Part shown: positions 27,703-35,775 of the stretch, piece after piece
Numbering within the stretch: the first letter of the stretch is position 1
Layout of the letters: every line of letters starts with the position of its first letter
Assembly: GCF_002024165.1 (NCBI RefSeq)
Contig: NZ_MWQN01000004.1
Coordinates: 496,001 to 560,000, forward strand
Reading direction: 5' to 3'
Source of the DNA: Embleya scabrispora
Lineage (GTDB): Bacteria; Actinomycetota; Actinomycetes; Streptomycetales; Streptomycetaceae
DNA length: 64,000 nucleotides
Translations under genes and position numbers: made by a program
Notes under the pieces: generated by a model
Told to the model about the DNA's origin: nothing
Databases searched by the model: none
Seen by the model: the letters and a program-made list of their open reading frames with translations, nothing else

Positions 27703-27730
27703 CTCTCGGCGCCGCGCGGGTGCCCCGGCT

Positions 27731-27759
27731 CCCGACGCCGGACGGGGTCCGGCGTCGGG
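27731..27759. terminator. Bidirectional hairpin terminator
   Basis: A perfect 13-bp stem (27731-27743 with 27747-27759, loop GGG) sits between the converging DinB-like gene and the zinc-ribbon gene. Confidence 0.85.
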
Positions 27760-27771
27760 CGTGGGCCGGTG

Positions 27772-28737
27772 TCAGGCCTTCGACGAAACGGAGGCGACCG
27801 CCGAGTCGGTGGTCGCCGTACCGCGCTTCGCCGTCACCTTCCGGGCGTCTCGGCGGCGGGACATCGTGGCGCGGGGGCGTGGGATCGCGGCCGGACCGGG
27901 GAGCGCGAAGCTCCGGGTCGAGACCTGAAAACCGCTGACGCACATGACTTGGAGTCGGGCGCCCACTCCCACGGCATCGGGCAATTCCATCGTCGTGGTC
28001 GAACGTCCACCCGGTTCCAACCGGAAGTGCTTTCCGGGCAGCGGCTTGACCGGGCCGCCCTCCACGTCACCGGGGGCAAATCGGAGGTGCATCGCCGTCG
28101 GGGCGACGGCTCGCGGATCCGCGAGCGTCGCGACCTCCAGGACGGCGGAGCCCGCACGGGCGACCAGGCGGACGTCGACCTCGGGCCCGGGTTCGCCGTA
28201 GGGGTTGTGGGCGGTTCGCCCACACGGGTCGCAGGACACGGTGACCCGGTCCATGACGCCGGGGTAGAGGCTGGTGTACACCACACGCTCGCCGTCGTTC
28301 CCGCAGCGACCGCAGGGTTTGGCGGGGCCGACCCGCACGACCCGGTGTGTCGCGATCAGCGCGTCGCAGAGGTGTTCGAACCACCCCGGGTGCTCGATCA
28401 GGCGAGCCAGCGCGTGCGTCCAACGCGACGCGTGCTCGCTCACCTCCCGCTCGAGCGCGGCATCCGTGGCGTCCGGGACACCGCCGCCGGTGTCACCGGT
28501 GACACCGGCGCGTACGGCCGCGAGGATCGAGGCCTGCGCCTCATCGTTGTGCAGGCGCATCGCACGCAGCGATCTCGCGCCCGGATCCGTCGTCCGGTTC
28601 CGGAGTTGCGCGTCCAGATAGTGGTGGATCCGGTCCACCGTCGCGATGTCCTCCAGCCACGATGCGATCCGTGTGGTGGATGCCGCGATCGTGACAGGCT
28701 CGCCGTTGAGCCTGTCACCGTGATGAGTGACGGTCAC
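27772..28737 (-). CDS. Hypothetical protein with a central zinc ribbon
   Basis: I do not recognise this family. The frame is open from 28797, but the GTG at 28737 has GGAGGAACAG directly upstream, so I start there (about 321 residues). The first half is helical (IASWLEDIATVDRIHHYLDA). The middle has two Cys pairs, PCGRCGNDG and SCDPCGRTAHN, about 25 residues apart, which should form a structural zinc ribbon. The C-terminal half is beta-rich (VDVRLVARAGSAVLEV, FRLEPGGRSTTTMELP) and ends in a basic Ser/Thr-rich tail. Such ribbon proteins occur in phage and plasmid gene sets, but nothing around it is phage-like. Confidence 0.6.
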   Translation of the reverse strand: MTVTHHGDRLNGEPVTIAASTTRIASWLEDIATVDRIHHYLDAQLRNRTTDPGARSLRAMRLHNDEAQASILAAVRAGVTGDTGGGVPDATDAALEREVSEHASRWTHALARLIEHPGWFEHLCDALIATHRVVRVGPAKPCGRCGNDGERVVYTSLYPGVMDRVTVSCDPCGRTAHNPYGEPGPEVDVRLVARAGSAVLEVATLADPRAVAPTAMHLRFAPGDVEGGPVKPLPGKHFRLEPGGRSTTTMELPDAVGVGARLQVMCVSGFQVSTRSFALPGPAAIPRPRATMSRRRDARKVTAKRGTATTDSAVASVSSKA

Positions 28738-29014
28738 CTGTTCCTCCGAGTATGAGGCTCGGGCCATTGCCCGGCCGAGTGCTCGGAGCCTGTCCACACT
28801 TCGACGACGCTGTCGAAACGACAGGCCCCGAAAGCCGGTTCACCGCGGGTGCGGCTCCCCGGTGGGGCTGACCAACCCCGGCGACCATCCTGCGCTCGTG
28901 TCGCGTCGTTGCCTAGTGGTTCAGGTGGCGAGACTGCGAGGGTGGGGCCGACAATCTCGGGGCCTGCGCGGATGGAAGCCGGCCCTTCCGGATGCACGTA
29001 TCACCCGATTTCCG

Positions 29015-29848
29015 TCATGGGTGGGGCCACGGGTTGGGCGAGCACGTGGCGCTGCCGGTGACGAGGGTCAACGTCTGCTGCATCATCACCGGCGCGGGGG
29101 CGCCCGACCGCTCACACGTCTCGTGCATGTGGCCGAGGCGATGGCCCACTTCGTGGTTGATCAGCATGCGCCGGTAGTTCGCCAGGTCGTCGCCGTACGT
29201 CGTGGATCCCGTGGCCCACCGCCACGCGCTGATCATCACGCGCCGCGTGGAGGCGACGTTGCACGAGACGCGTTGTTCGCCGGTGTCCAGGCCGTCCTTG
29301 GCACACCACGTGTTGACCGTTCCGGTACTGGCGAGCGTCACGACGAAGTCGGACTTCCCCGAATCCACCCGCTCCAGGGCGATGGTCCCGTCGCCTCCCC
29401 AACTGCGCGTGTCGTTGAGCGTCTCGTGCACGGCGCGCGCGAAGTATGTGGCATCGATCGACAGGCCCTCCTCGATCTGTATGCGATAGCGCAGTACGCG
29501 AGTCCCGCCCCTGGCCTCGTCGTGGCCGGGAACGGTGCGGAACCGTCCCGAAAGCGCGAGGTCGGCCGCTGTCTCCGAGCGTGCCGCGAGCCACTCCCCG
29601 TACGGGCGGGTGTCCGCGGCACCCGTGACGTACTTCTCGTCCTTGTCGTCTTTGTGGTCCGAGAGTCGACAGGCGGTCGTTGCCAGGAGCAGGCCGGACG
29701 CCAGGAGGGCGGCGAGGATCGACTTGAGGGCCGAGTTCACGATGGTTCGGGCTTCCCGTCTGTTGTGGTCCGTCCGCCGCGTCGGGTTTGCATTGCGTTG
29801 CGTTGCGCGGCCGGACGGCGAGCCGGTGACGGCGTACGAATCGTTCAT
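29015..29848 (-). CDS. DUF3152 zinc-metalloprotease-like membrane or lipoprotein
   Basis: The zincin motif NHEVGHRLGHMHE near residue 240 gives the three His ligands (HExxHxxGxxH) and is the hallmark of DUF3152 proteins. A hydrophobic segment ALKSILAALLASGLLLA ending in TTAC could be a lipobox or a signal anchor. Two starts compete: the ATG at 29848 with GGAG eight bases upstream, giving a 36-residue basic cytoplasmic leader, and the GTG at 29740 right before the hydrophobic stretch. I prefer 29848. Two Cys pairs are visible in the exported part (TWCAKD, VSCNVAS; HETCERS, ATCSPN). Substrate unknown. Confidence 0.75.
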   Translation of the reverse strand: MNDSYAVTGSPSGRATQRNANPTRRTDHNRREARTIVNSALKSILAALLASGLLLATTACRLSDHKDDKDEKYVTGAADTRPYGEWLAARSETAADLALSGRFRTVPGHDEARGGTRVLRYRIQIEEGLSIDATYFARAVHETLNDTRSWGGDGTIALERVDSGKSDFVVTLASTGTVNTWCAKDGLDTGEQRVSCNVASTRRVMISAWRWATGSTTYGDDLANYRRMLINHEVGHRLGHMHETCERSGAPAPVMMQQTLTLVTGSATCSPNPWPHP

Positions 29849-30072
29849 CGCACTCCGTCGAGCATCGAGCACGGGCAACGCGCTCCACAGGATCATCCGC
29901 ATCCGCGTCGAAGGCCGCCATGACGGAAGCCACAGCCACCGGCTCGACGAACCCGGGCTTCTCCGAAGCGTGTCCGAGAGGCGGCTCAACTCCCCTCGTC
30001 ACCAAGGCGGTTCCCGCCGAGCCATAACATCACCGAGAGGGGAGATTGCTATTACCCGTGGAATCCGACGTT

Positions 30073-30090
30073 GGGGATCCTGGTATCCCC
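30073..30090. promoter_or_regulatory. Inverted repeat upstream of the trypsin-like protease
   Basis: GGGGAT and ATCCCC form a perfect 6-6-6 inverted repeat centred 55 bp before the protease start, in a locally AT-richer promoter region. It could be an operator, but no regulator is adjacent. Confidence 0.3.
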
Positions 30091-30136
30091 TGTACCCCAC
30101 GTGTGAGATATCGCGTGTCGTCGGAAACGAGGAACT

Positions 30137-30874
30137 TTGCGAATAACCAAGATCGTCCCCGCCCTCTTGGCCGCATTGCTCATGGTGCTCACCCTCGGCG
30201 CCACCGCCACCGCTTCCCCGGCTCCGGTCGAGGCGTCCCACCAGAACGCGTCGGCCGACGGTCCCCGGCCGATCATCGGTGGCGGATACGCACAGAACGC
30301 CCCATGGGCGGCCCGCCTGTTCTCCGCCGGCAGGCAGACCTGTACCTCGACCATCATCGCCCCCACCTGGATCCTGACCGCCAAACACTGCGTCAGCGGC
30401 GGGCAGTTGTCGTTCCGGATCGGCAGCCTGGACCAGAGTTCCGGCGGCACGGTGGCCAACGGCGCCCAGACCTACACCAGTCCGTCTGCGGACCTGGCCC
30501 TGGTCCGCCTCGACCGCTCCGTCTCGGCGACCTACGCCCGACTCGGGCAACCCGGTTCGGTGACGGTGGGTCAGAGCGTCCAGGTGTACGGCTGGGGCGC
30601 GACGTCGCGGTGCGGCCAGGAGATCAACTGCCAGTCGCAGTTCCTGAAAGTCGCCAACGTGACGGTCACCGGCGGTTGCCGCGACGCGTACAACGGCTCG
30701 GCGATCTGCGCCCGTTACGGCAACGGCATCACCGCGGGCGGCGACTCGGGTGGTCCGATGAACGCGAACGGCATTCAGGTCGGCGTCGCGTCCACCAGCG
30801 ACCGACAGAGCACCACCGCCTACACGAACGTGACCGCGTATCGCTCGTGGATCCAGTCCGTCGCGGGCGTGTGA
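30137..30874 (+). CDS. Secreted trypsin-like serine protease (S1 family)
   Basis: The 245-residue precursor starts at a TTG (30137) with GAGGA just upstream, giving LRITKIVPALLAALLMVL, a signal peptide ending near ASPAP. A short propeptide leads to the activation site RPIIGGGYA. The triad is His in ILTAKHCV (Lys replaces the usual second Ala of TAAHC), Asp in ADLALVRL and Ser in GGDSGGPM. Three Cys pairs fit the chymotrypsin fold. The upstream gene is a divergent metalloprotease-like protein. Specificity cannot be fixed from the sequence alone, though the 30-odd residue prosegment and the size are like streptomycete trypsins. Confidence 0.9.
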   Translation: MRITKIVPALLAALLMVLTLGATATASPAPVEASHQNASADGPRPIIGGGYAQNAPWAARLFSAGRQTCTSTIIAPTWILTAKHCVSGGQLSFRIGSLDQSSGGTVANGAQTYTSPSADLALVRLDRSVSATYARLGQPGSVTVGQSVQVYGWGATSRCGQEINCQSQFLKVANVTVTGGCRDAYNGSAICARYGNGITAGGDSGGPMNANGIQVGVASTSDRQSTTAYTNVTAYRSWIQSVAGV

Positions 30875-30889
30875 CCGAGTAGTCGTCAC

Positions 30890-30942
30890 CCCGCCCCCGG
30901 ACCCGCCCTCGCCACCGAACTCCGGGCGGGTCCAGGGGCGGG
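30890..30942 (+). terminator. Long hairpin terminator after the S1 protease
   Basis: A 19-bp stem with one mismatch (30890-30908 with 30924-30942) and a 15-base loop begins 16 bp past the protease stop. It also faces the end of the converging HxlR gene. Confidence 0.85.
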
Positions 30943-30982
30943 AGGCCGTCCGCGACCATCGAAGACGCGCTCCGGCGGGGCC

Positions 30983-31363
30983 TCAGTCACTGTAGGCAAC
31001 GGCTTCGGGCCCGGCGTCGAGGGCGTCGAGGACCGCGTCGCCGTGCGCCCTCGCCCACTCGGTCAGCATGTGGATCGGATCGATCAGCGTCGCCCCGAGC
31101 GCGGTGAGCTCGTACTCGACCCGCGGCGGCACTTCGGCATGGGCCCGGCGGCGAACGAGGCCGTGCGCCTGGAGCCGTCGGAGCGTCTGCGTGAGCACCT
31201 TGCGCGAGATCCCACCGATCAGCCCGACCAGCTCCCCATGACGCACCGGACCCCTGCTCAGGCCGTAGAGCACGACCACCGTCCACTTGTCGGCGATCAA
31301 CTCCACCGCCAAACGCCCCGGACAGTCGGCGAGAAAGGGATCACCGGCCTCGAAACCGCTCAT
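30983..31363 (-). CDS. HxlR-family transcriptional regulator
   Basis: The 126-residue winged-helix protein has the HxlR hallmarks: an N-terminal Cys (LADCPGRLAVELIADKW), the strand-helix VVVLYGLSRGPVRHGELVGL, recognition helix SRKVLTQTLRRLQAHGLVRR, and a wing ending PPRVEYELTALG. HxlR proteins respond to aldehydes, quinones or oxidants, often through that Cys. It diverges from an NADP-dependent quinone-type oxidoreductase 80 bp away, the standard HxlR-target pairing. Confidence 0.9.
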   Translation of the reverse strand: MSGFEAGDPFLADCPGRLAVELIADKWTVVVLYGLSRGPVRHGELVGLIGGISRKVLTQTLRRLQAHGLVRRRAHAEVPPRVEYELTALGATLIDPIHMLTEWARAHGDAVLDALDAGPEAVAYSD

Positions 31364-31372
31364 GGCACCCAA

Positions 31373-31388
31373 GGTACCTGCCGGTACC
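31373..31388. promoter_or_regulatory. Putative HxlR operator
   Basis: GGTACC-TGCC-GGTACC (31373-31388) lies in the divergent promoter between the HxlR gene and its oxidoreductase, 10 bp upstream of the regulator start. The two identical self-complementary halves give dyad symmetry suited to a dimeric regulator. Confidence 0.5.
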
Positions 31389-31443
31389 CATCGAATACCT
31401 AGCCTGGATCTCTCCTTCCGTTTCCCGACACAAGGAGAGAGCC

Positions 31444-32373
31444 ATGCGCGTCGTCACCCAACACACTCACGGCGGTCCCGAGGTGCTCACCATCGTGAAC
31501 GCACCCGAACCCAGTCCCCTCCCGACCGAGGTCCTGGTCCGTGTCAAGGCCATCGGCCTGAACCCGCTGGAGGCGCGCCTGCGGGCCGGCGAGTTCCCGC
31601 TGCTCGGCCGACCGCCGTTCGTCCTGGGCTGGGACATCAGCGGCGTGGTCGAGGACGGCCCGCTGACGTGGCGATTCCGACCCGGCGACGAGGTGTTCGG
31701 GATGCCCCTGTTCCCGCGCGCGGCCAACGCGTATGCCGAGGTCGTCGCCGCCCCGGCGCTGCACCTGGCCCACAAGCCGGCGTCGCTCTCGCACATCGAG
31801 GCCGCAGCGCTGCCGATCGCCGGACTCACGGCCTGGCAGGGCCTCGTCGACCTCGCGGGCGTGACCGGGGGCCACCGCGTCCTGATCCACGGCGGAGGCG
31901 GCGGAGTCGGCCACATCGCGATCCAGGTCGCAAAGGCACGCGGCGCACACGTGGTCACCACGACCGGCGCGAACAAACGGAACTTCGTCGAGGCGCTCGG
32001 CGCCGACGAGGTGATCGACTACACCACGGTCGACTTCACCGAGGCCGCCCGCGACATCGACGTCGTCCTCGACACGATCGGCGGCGACACCGCCCGACGC
32101 TCCCTCGCCGTACTCCGCCCGGGCGGCCACCTGGTGACGGCCGTCGCCGAGGACGACCCGGGCCTGATCGCCACGTACGAAGCAGCCGGCATGCGCTTCA
32201 GCGGGATCGCCGTCGACCCCGACCCCGTCGCCCTACGAGCGCTCGTCGACCTCGTCGAGCGGGGCAGCCTCCGGGTCCACATCCAAAGGACATTCCCCTT
32301 CGAACACGTCACCGACGCCCACCGACACCTCGACGCCGGCCACCTCCAAGGCAAACTCGTCCTCACCATCTGA
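31444..32373 (+). CDS. NADP-dependent oxidoreductase, zinc-free MDR (quinone reductase type)
   Basis: The 309-residue medium-chain reductase has the MDR N-terminal GroES-like domain (VRVKAIGLNPLEARLRAG, GWDISGVVE, FRPGDEVFGMP) and a Rossmann domain with VLIHGGGGGVGHIAIQVAKA. No zinc-ligand Cys/His set is present, so it belongs to the quinone oxidoreductase/enoyl reductase branch. It ends with the typical AHRHLDAGHLQGKLVLTI. AAGGAGAGAG lies upstream of the ATG. The paired HxlR regulator suggests induction by an electrophile such as a quinone or enal. Confidence 0.9.
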   Translation: MRVVTQHTHGGPEVLTIVNAPEPSPLPTEVLVRVKAIGLNPLEARLRAGEFPLLGRPPFVLGWDISGVVEDGPLTWRFRPGDEVFGMPLFPRAANAYAEVVAAPALHLAHKPASLSHIEAAALPIAGLTAWQGLVDLAGVTGGHRVLIHGGGGGVGHIAIQVAKARGAHVVTTTGANKRNFVEALGADEVIDYTTVDFTEAARDIDVVLDTIGGDTARRSLAVLRPGGHLVTAVAEDDPGLIATYEAAGMRFSGIAVDPDPVALRALVDLVERGSLRVHIQRTFPFEHVTDAHRHLDAGHLQGKLVLTI

Positions 32374-32647
32374 CGAGAGACACCAGCGCTCGCCGAGACC
32401 GGAACGGCCTTTCCCGTCGGGCGACCTCGACGGTCCGGTTCATGTGCACCCGGCCATGCCGGGTACCACCGCGGTGGGGCCATACCTGCGGAGCGATGAG
32501 TTCGGGCGGCGGATCGGGTCTGCCCCGACATGAGTCGCATCATCGCCGACCCCTCGGTCTCTCACCGGCGCCGCCCCACCGCGCCGGTGACCTCGACGTC
32601 GACCGCCACGCACCTCTCCTACTCCCACGACATCTGCGGGTGAACCG

Positions 32648-33490
32648 ATGACCACTGTGCACGCCCATGAAATCGCCCTGGGTATCGAGTCGTTCGGTGC
32701 CGACGACGCGCCGCTCGTCCTGCTCGCAGGCGGGACGACGATGCTCTCGTGGCCCGACGCGCTGTGCGAGCGCCTCGCCGCCGGCGGGCGTCGCGTGGTG
32801 CGCTACGACCTGCGCGACAGCGGGGAGTCGACGACAAAGGACCCGGATGCGCCCGCCTACACCCTGCGCGACCTCGCCGCCGACGCGGCGGCCCTGGTCG
32901 ACGCGCTCGGCGGCGGGCCCGCCCACCTCGCCGGGATCGGCGTCGGCGGGATGGTCGCCCAGGTCGCCGTACTCGACCATCCGGGCGCGTTCTCGGCACT
33001 CACCCTGGTCGGCACCCGCGCGGTCGCCCCGGGTCCGGCCGACGACGACCTCCCCGAGCACGACCAGGCGACGATGGGTCGGCTGTTCGCGCGGGCGATG
33101 CCCGATTGGGCCGACCGAGAGGCGGTCGCGCGATTCGCCGCGGACGGCGCCAAGATCCTCGGCAACGACCCCGTCGCCGCGCGCAAAATCGCCGCGCGCA
33201 TCTGGGACCGTACGCCCGGCACCGCGCCCCCGGTCCAGCTGGCCAACCAGATGGGTCTGGTGTTTTCCCGGCTCGACTGCGCCCCCCGCTGGCGCGAGCG
33301 CCTGCCCGGGATCGAGGTCCCCACGCTCGTCGTCCACGGTCGCCGCGACCCGTTCTTCCCCGTCGGCAACGGCGAGGCGATCGCGCGCGAGATCCCCGGG
33401 GCACGGCTGCTCGTCCTCGACGAGGCCGCCACCGCGATCCCCGATACGGCGATCGGCGAGGTCACCGAGGCGATGCTCACGCTCGGATGA
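32648..33490 (+). CDS. Alpha/beta hydrolase
   Basis: The 280-residue cytoplasmic hydrolase has VLLAGGTTMLSWPD (oxyanion region), RYDLRDSGES (strand 4), and the elbow HLAGIGVGGMVAQVAV. At the nucleophile position this reads G-I-G-V-G-G rather than GxSxG, so the usual Ser appears replaced by Gly. VVHGRRDPFFPVGNG carries the expected Asp, but the C-terminal region LLVLDEAATAIPD lacks an obvious catalytic His (usual GxGH). It may be a non-hydrolytic family member or one with altered chemistry. It lies 274 bp downstream of the oxidoreductase. Confidence 0.75.
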   Translation: MTTVHAHEIALGIESFGADDAPLVLLAGGTTMLSWPDALCERLAAGGRRVVRYDLRDSGESTTKDPDAPAYTLRDLAADAAALVDALGGGPAHLAGIGVGGMVAQVAVLDHPGAFSALTLVGTRAVAPGPADDDLPEHDQATMGRLFARAMPDWADREAVARFAADGAKILGNDPVAARKIAARIWDRTPGTAPPVQLANQMGLVFSRLDCAPRWRERLPGIEVPTLVVHGRRDPFFPVGNGEAIAREIPGARLLVLDEAATAIPDTAIGEVTEAMLTLG

Positions 33491-33530
33491 GGGGTTCGAG
33501 CGGTGGTGCGTCCGGACGTCCGCCAATCCG

Positions 33531-34178
33531 TCATTCGGCGAGGGTCGGCGCGGCGTGGGACCAGCGGTGTTCGTCGAGTTCGCGAGCGATGAAGCGGGCG
33601 AGGTCGGTGCGGGTCACCTTGCGGCCGCCCTTGGGGTTGCTCGCGTCGAGGACACGGTAGTTGCCGGTGGGGGGTTCGTCCTGCAATCGGGCGGGCCGTA
33701 CGAAGGTCCAGTCGACGGTGCTTGCGCGGACGATCGTCTCCATCAACCGCATGTCGTCGTACAACTCCCGAACCAGCGGGGTGACGAGATTGCGGTACCA
33801 CCAGGGGAAGTTGGGGTCACGGTGGTGGACTCCCCCCGACGTGACCGCGATCAACCGGGGTACGCCGGCACCTTCCATCGCGGACACCAGCGCCCGCGCC
33901 GCGTCGGAGTAGAGCCCGTGCGCGTGCCGCCCCGGCGGGCCGATCGCGGAGACCACGACGTCGTGGCCCGCCACGGCGGAGCGTACGTCGGCGGCGTCGC
34001 GCACATCGGCCCGCACGACGCTCGACTCCCCCGCACCGGGCGAGTCCTCCGGGGCCGGGGCCTGCCACCGCGCCGGGTCGCGCACCGCGGCGGTGACGTC
34101 GTGGCCCAGTCGCAGGGCCTCGCGGACGACGAGAAGTCCGGTACGGCCGTTGGCTCCGAAGACGATGACGTTGCTCAT
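33531..34178 (-). CDS. NAD(P)H-binding (NmrA-like/atypical SDR) protein
   Basis: The 215-residue protein begins MSNVIVFGANGRTGLLVVRE, with the GxNGxxG motif of NAD(P)-binding atypical SDRs, then VVRADVRDAADVRSAVAGHD and VVVSAIGP. TSGGVHH occupies the position of the active-site strand, and VDWTFVRPARLQD is the common C-terminal block. Proteins of this type are flavin/quinone reductases or redox sensors. It starts 18 bp after the MFS transporter stop, so the two form an operon under the divergent TetR regulator. Confidence 0.85.
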   Translation of the reverse strand: MSNVIVFGANGRTGLLVVREALRLGHDVTAAVRDPARWQAPAPEDSPGAGESSVVRADVRDAADVRSAVAGHDVVVSAIGPPGRHAHGLYSDAARALVSAMEGAGVPRLIAVTSGGVHHRDPNFPWWYRNLVTPLVRELYDDMRLMETIVRASTVDWTFVRPARLQDEPPTGNYRVLDASNPKGGRKVTRTDLARFIARELDEHRWSHAAPTLAE

Positions 34179-34196
34179 GACGATGTCCTCACGTGG

Positions 34197-35690
34197 TCAG
34201 TGGGCTGACGGGATTGAAGGGGCTGAAGGCGTCGACGGGGTCGAAGGTGTCGAAGGTGTCGAAGCGGGTCGCTCGTCGCGTGCGCGAGGCAGCAGGAACA
34301 CAAGGCCCGCGCCGACCAGACAGGTCGCCGCGACCACCAGCGCACCGATCACCAGACCGTCCCCTCCCGCCTCCGGAGCGCCGGTATCATGCGCGGCGAA
34401 GTAGACCGTCCCCAACACCGCGACGCCCAGGGCCGTGGCAAGTTGTTGGAGCGCGTTGAGCGTCCCCGACGCACTGCCCGTCTCGGCGGGTTCGGCCGCC
34501 GCCAGGATCGACCGGACCAGCGTGCCGGAGACCAGTCCCACGCCCAGGCCCACGACCAGGGTCGGTATCGACAACGCCCAGACCGGCGACCCCGACGCGG
34601 CCACCGCCGCGAGGCCGAGCGTGCCGAGCGCCTCGACCCCGAGCCCCAGGTGCAGGAGCGAGCGGCCGAGCCGGGCGGACGCCGCCGGGGCGAAGAGCGA
34701 GGCGAGCCCGATGCCCAGCGCGAGCGGCGACAGGTAGAGCGCGGTTCCCCACGCGGACCGGCCGAGATCGAGTTGGAGGTGGAGGGAGAGGACGAGCAGG
34801 AGCCCGCCGAGGCCGGTGAAGAACGCCGCGGTGACCGCGAGGCCCCCGACGAACGCGGGTTTGCGCAGCAGGCTCGGCACCAGGACCGGCGAGCGGCTGG
34901 TGCGTTGACGTCGGCCGAAGGCGATGAAGGCCGCGATGCCGGCGGCGATCTCCGCGAACGTCCACCACGGCCAACCCGCCTCCCGCCCCTGGATCAGCGG
35001 GTGCACGACGAGCGCGGACCCCACCGCGACCCAGAGCGCACCCGGCGGGTCGATCCGCACGAGTGGATCCCCCGGGTCGGCCGGCATCCACCGCAGCGCC
35101 CCGACCACGGCCGACGCCCCGAGCGGAAGGTTGATCAGGAAGATCAGCCGCCAGTCGAGTCCGGCCGGGTCGAGCGCGATGAGGCCGCCCGCGAGGACGG
35201 GGCCGCCGACGCCGGCAAGCGCCATCACCGGCCCGAACGTCGCGAACGCGCGGCCACGTTCGCGTTCGTCGAACACCGAGGTCAGGACGCCGAACCCCTG
35301 CGGGATCATCAACGCGCCGAGTGCGCCCTGCACCACCCGAGCCGCCACCAGCACGGACGGCGAAGGCGCCGCCGCGCACACCGCGGAGGCCACCGTGAAC
35401 CCGGCGGCGCCGAGCACGAACAGCCGCCGCCGACCCCACCGATCACCCAGGCGCCCGCCGACGATCAGCAGGACACCGAAGGCGAGCGTGTACCCGGCGG
35501 TGAGCCACTGCATCATCGCCGCACCACCGCCCAGCCCGGCGCGGACCGACGGGGCGGCCACGTTCATCACGGTCGCGTCCAGCAGATCCAGGGCCTGGGC
35601 GAGCAGCACCACCGCCAGGACGCGCCATCGACGCGGATCGGCGATCGGCGGCGCCGCAGGGCCGGCCGACGTCGAAGCGGGAACGGTCAC
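34197..35690 (-). CDS. MFS drug-efflux transporter (DHA2, EmrB/QacA type)
   Basis: The 497-residue transporter starts at a GTG (35690) with GAGGAAGA upstream. It has 14 predicted helices. DHA2 signatures are LDLLDATVMNVAAPSV in helix 1, GGRLGDRWGRRRLF (motif A), and the motif C-like stretch LAGVGGPVLAGGLI in helix 5. It should export lipophilic drugs or a natural product by proton antiport. The last 20 residues are a Thr-Pro-Ser repeat. It is divergent from a TetR gene with two palindromic operators between them, a textbook drug-efflux arrangement. Confidence 0.92.
   Translation of the reverse strand: MTVPASTSAGPAAPPIADPRRWRVLAVVLLAQALDLLDATVMNVAAPSVRAGLGGGAAMMQWLTAGYTLAFGVLLIVGGRLGDRWGRRRLFVLGAAGFTVASAVCAAAPSPSVLVAARVVQGALGALMIPQGFGVLTSVFDERERGRAFATFGPVMALAGVGGPVLAGGLIALDPAGLDWRLIFLINLPLGASAVVGALRWMPADPGDPLVRIDPPGALWVAVGSALVVHPLIQGREAGWPWWTFAEIAAGIAAFIAFGRRQRTSRSPVLVPSLLRKPAFVGGLAVTAAFFTGLGGLLLVLSLHLQLDLGRSAWGTALYLSPLALGIGLASLFAPAASARLGRSLLHLGLGVEALGTLGLAAVAASGSPVWALSIPTLVVGLGVGLVSGTLVRSILAAAEPAETGSASGTLNALQQLATALGVAVLGTVYFAAHDTGAPEAGGDGLVIGALVVAATCLVGAGLVFLLPRARDERPASTPSTPSTPSTPSAPSIPSAH
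34210..34263. repeat. 9-bp tandem repeat at the 3' end of the MFS gene
   Basis: Six units of nine bases (consensus GGTGTCGAA; the last two identical) encode the repeating Pro-Ser-Thr tail of the transporter. This is a short minisatellite that may vary in length between strains. Confidence 0.7.
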
Positions 35691-35707
35691 CGAGTCTTCC
35701 TCTCACG

Positions 35708-35762
35708 CTTAACAAACACTGTTCGTCAAGCAGAGTGCCCTTAACGAACAGCATTCGTCAAG
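35708..35762. promoter_or_regulatory. Two TetR-type operators between efflux pump and tetR
   Basis: Two related 23-bp imperfect palindromes, at 35708-35730 and 35740-35762, share the arms CTTAACRAAC and TTCGTCAAG. Their centres are 32 bp apart, three helical turns, so two dimers would bind the same face. They fill the 85-bp gap between the divergent MFS and TetR genes and would silence both. Confidence 0.8.
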
Positions 35763-35775
35763 GTAGGCTCGTGCC

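Noticed and set aside
28860-28990. A tRNA-like word (TTGCCTAGTGGTTCAGG) between the zinc-ribbon and DUF3152 genes
   Set aside because: No matching acceptor stem, anticodon arm or T-loop could be built around it.
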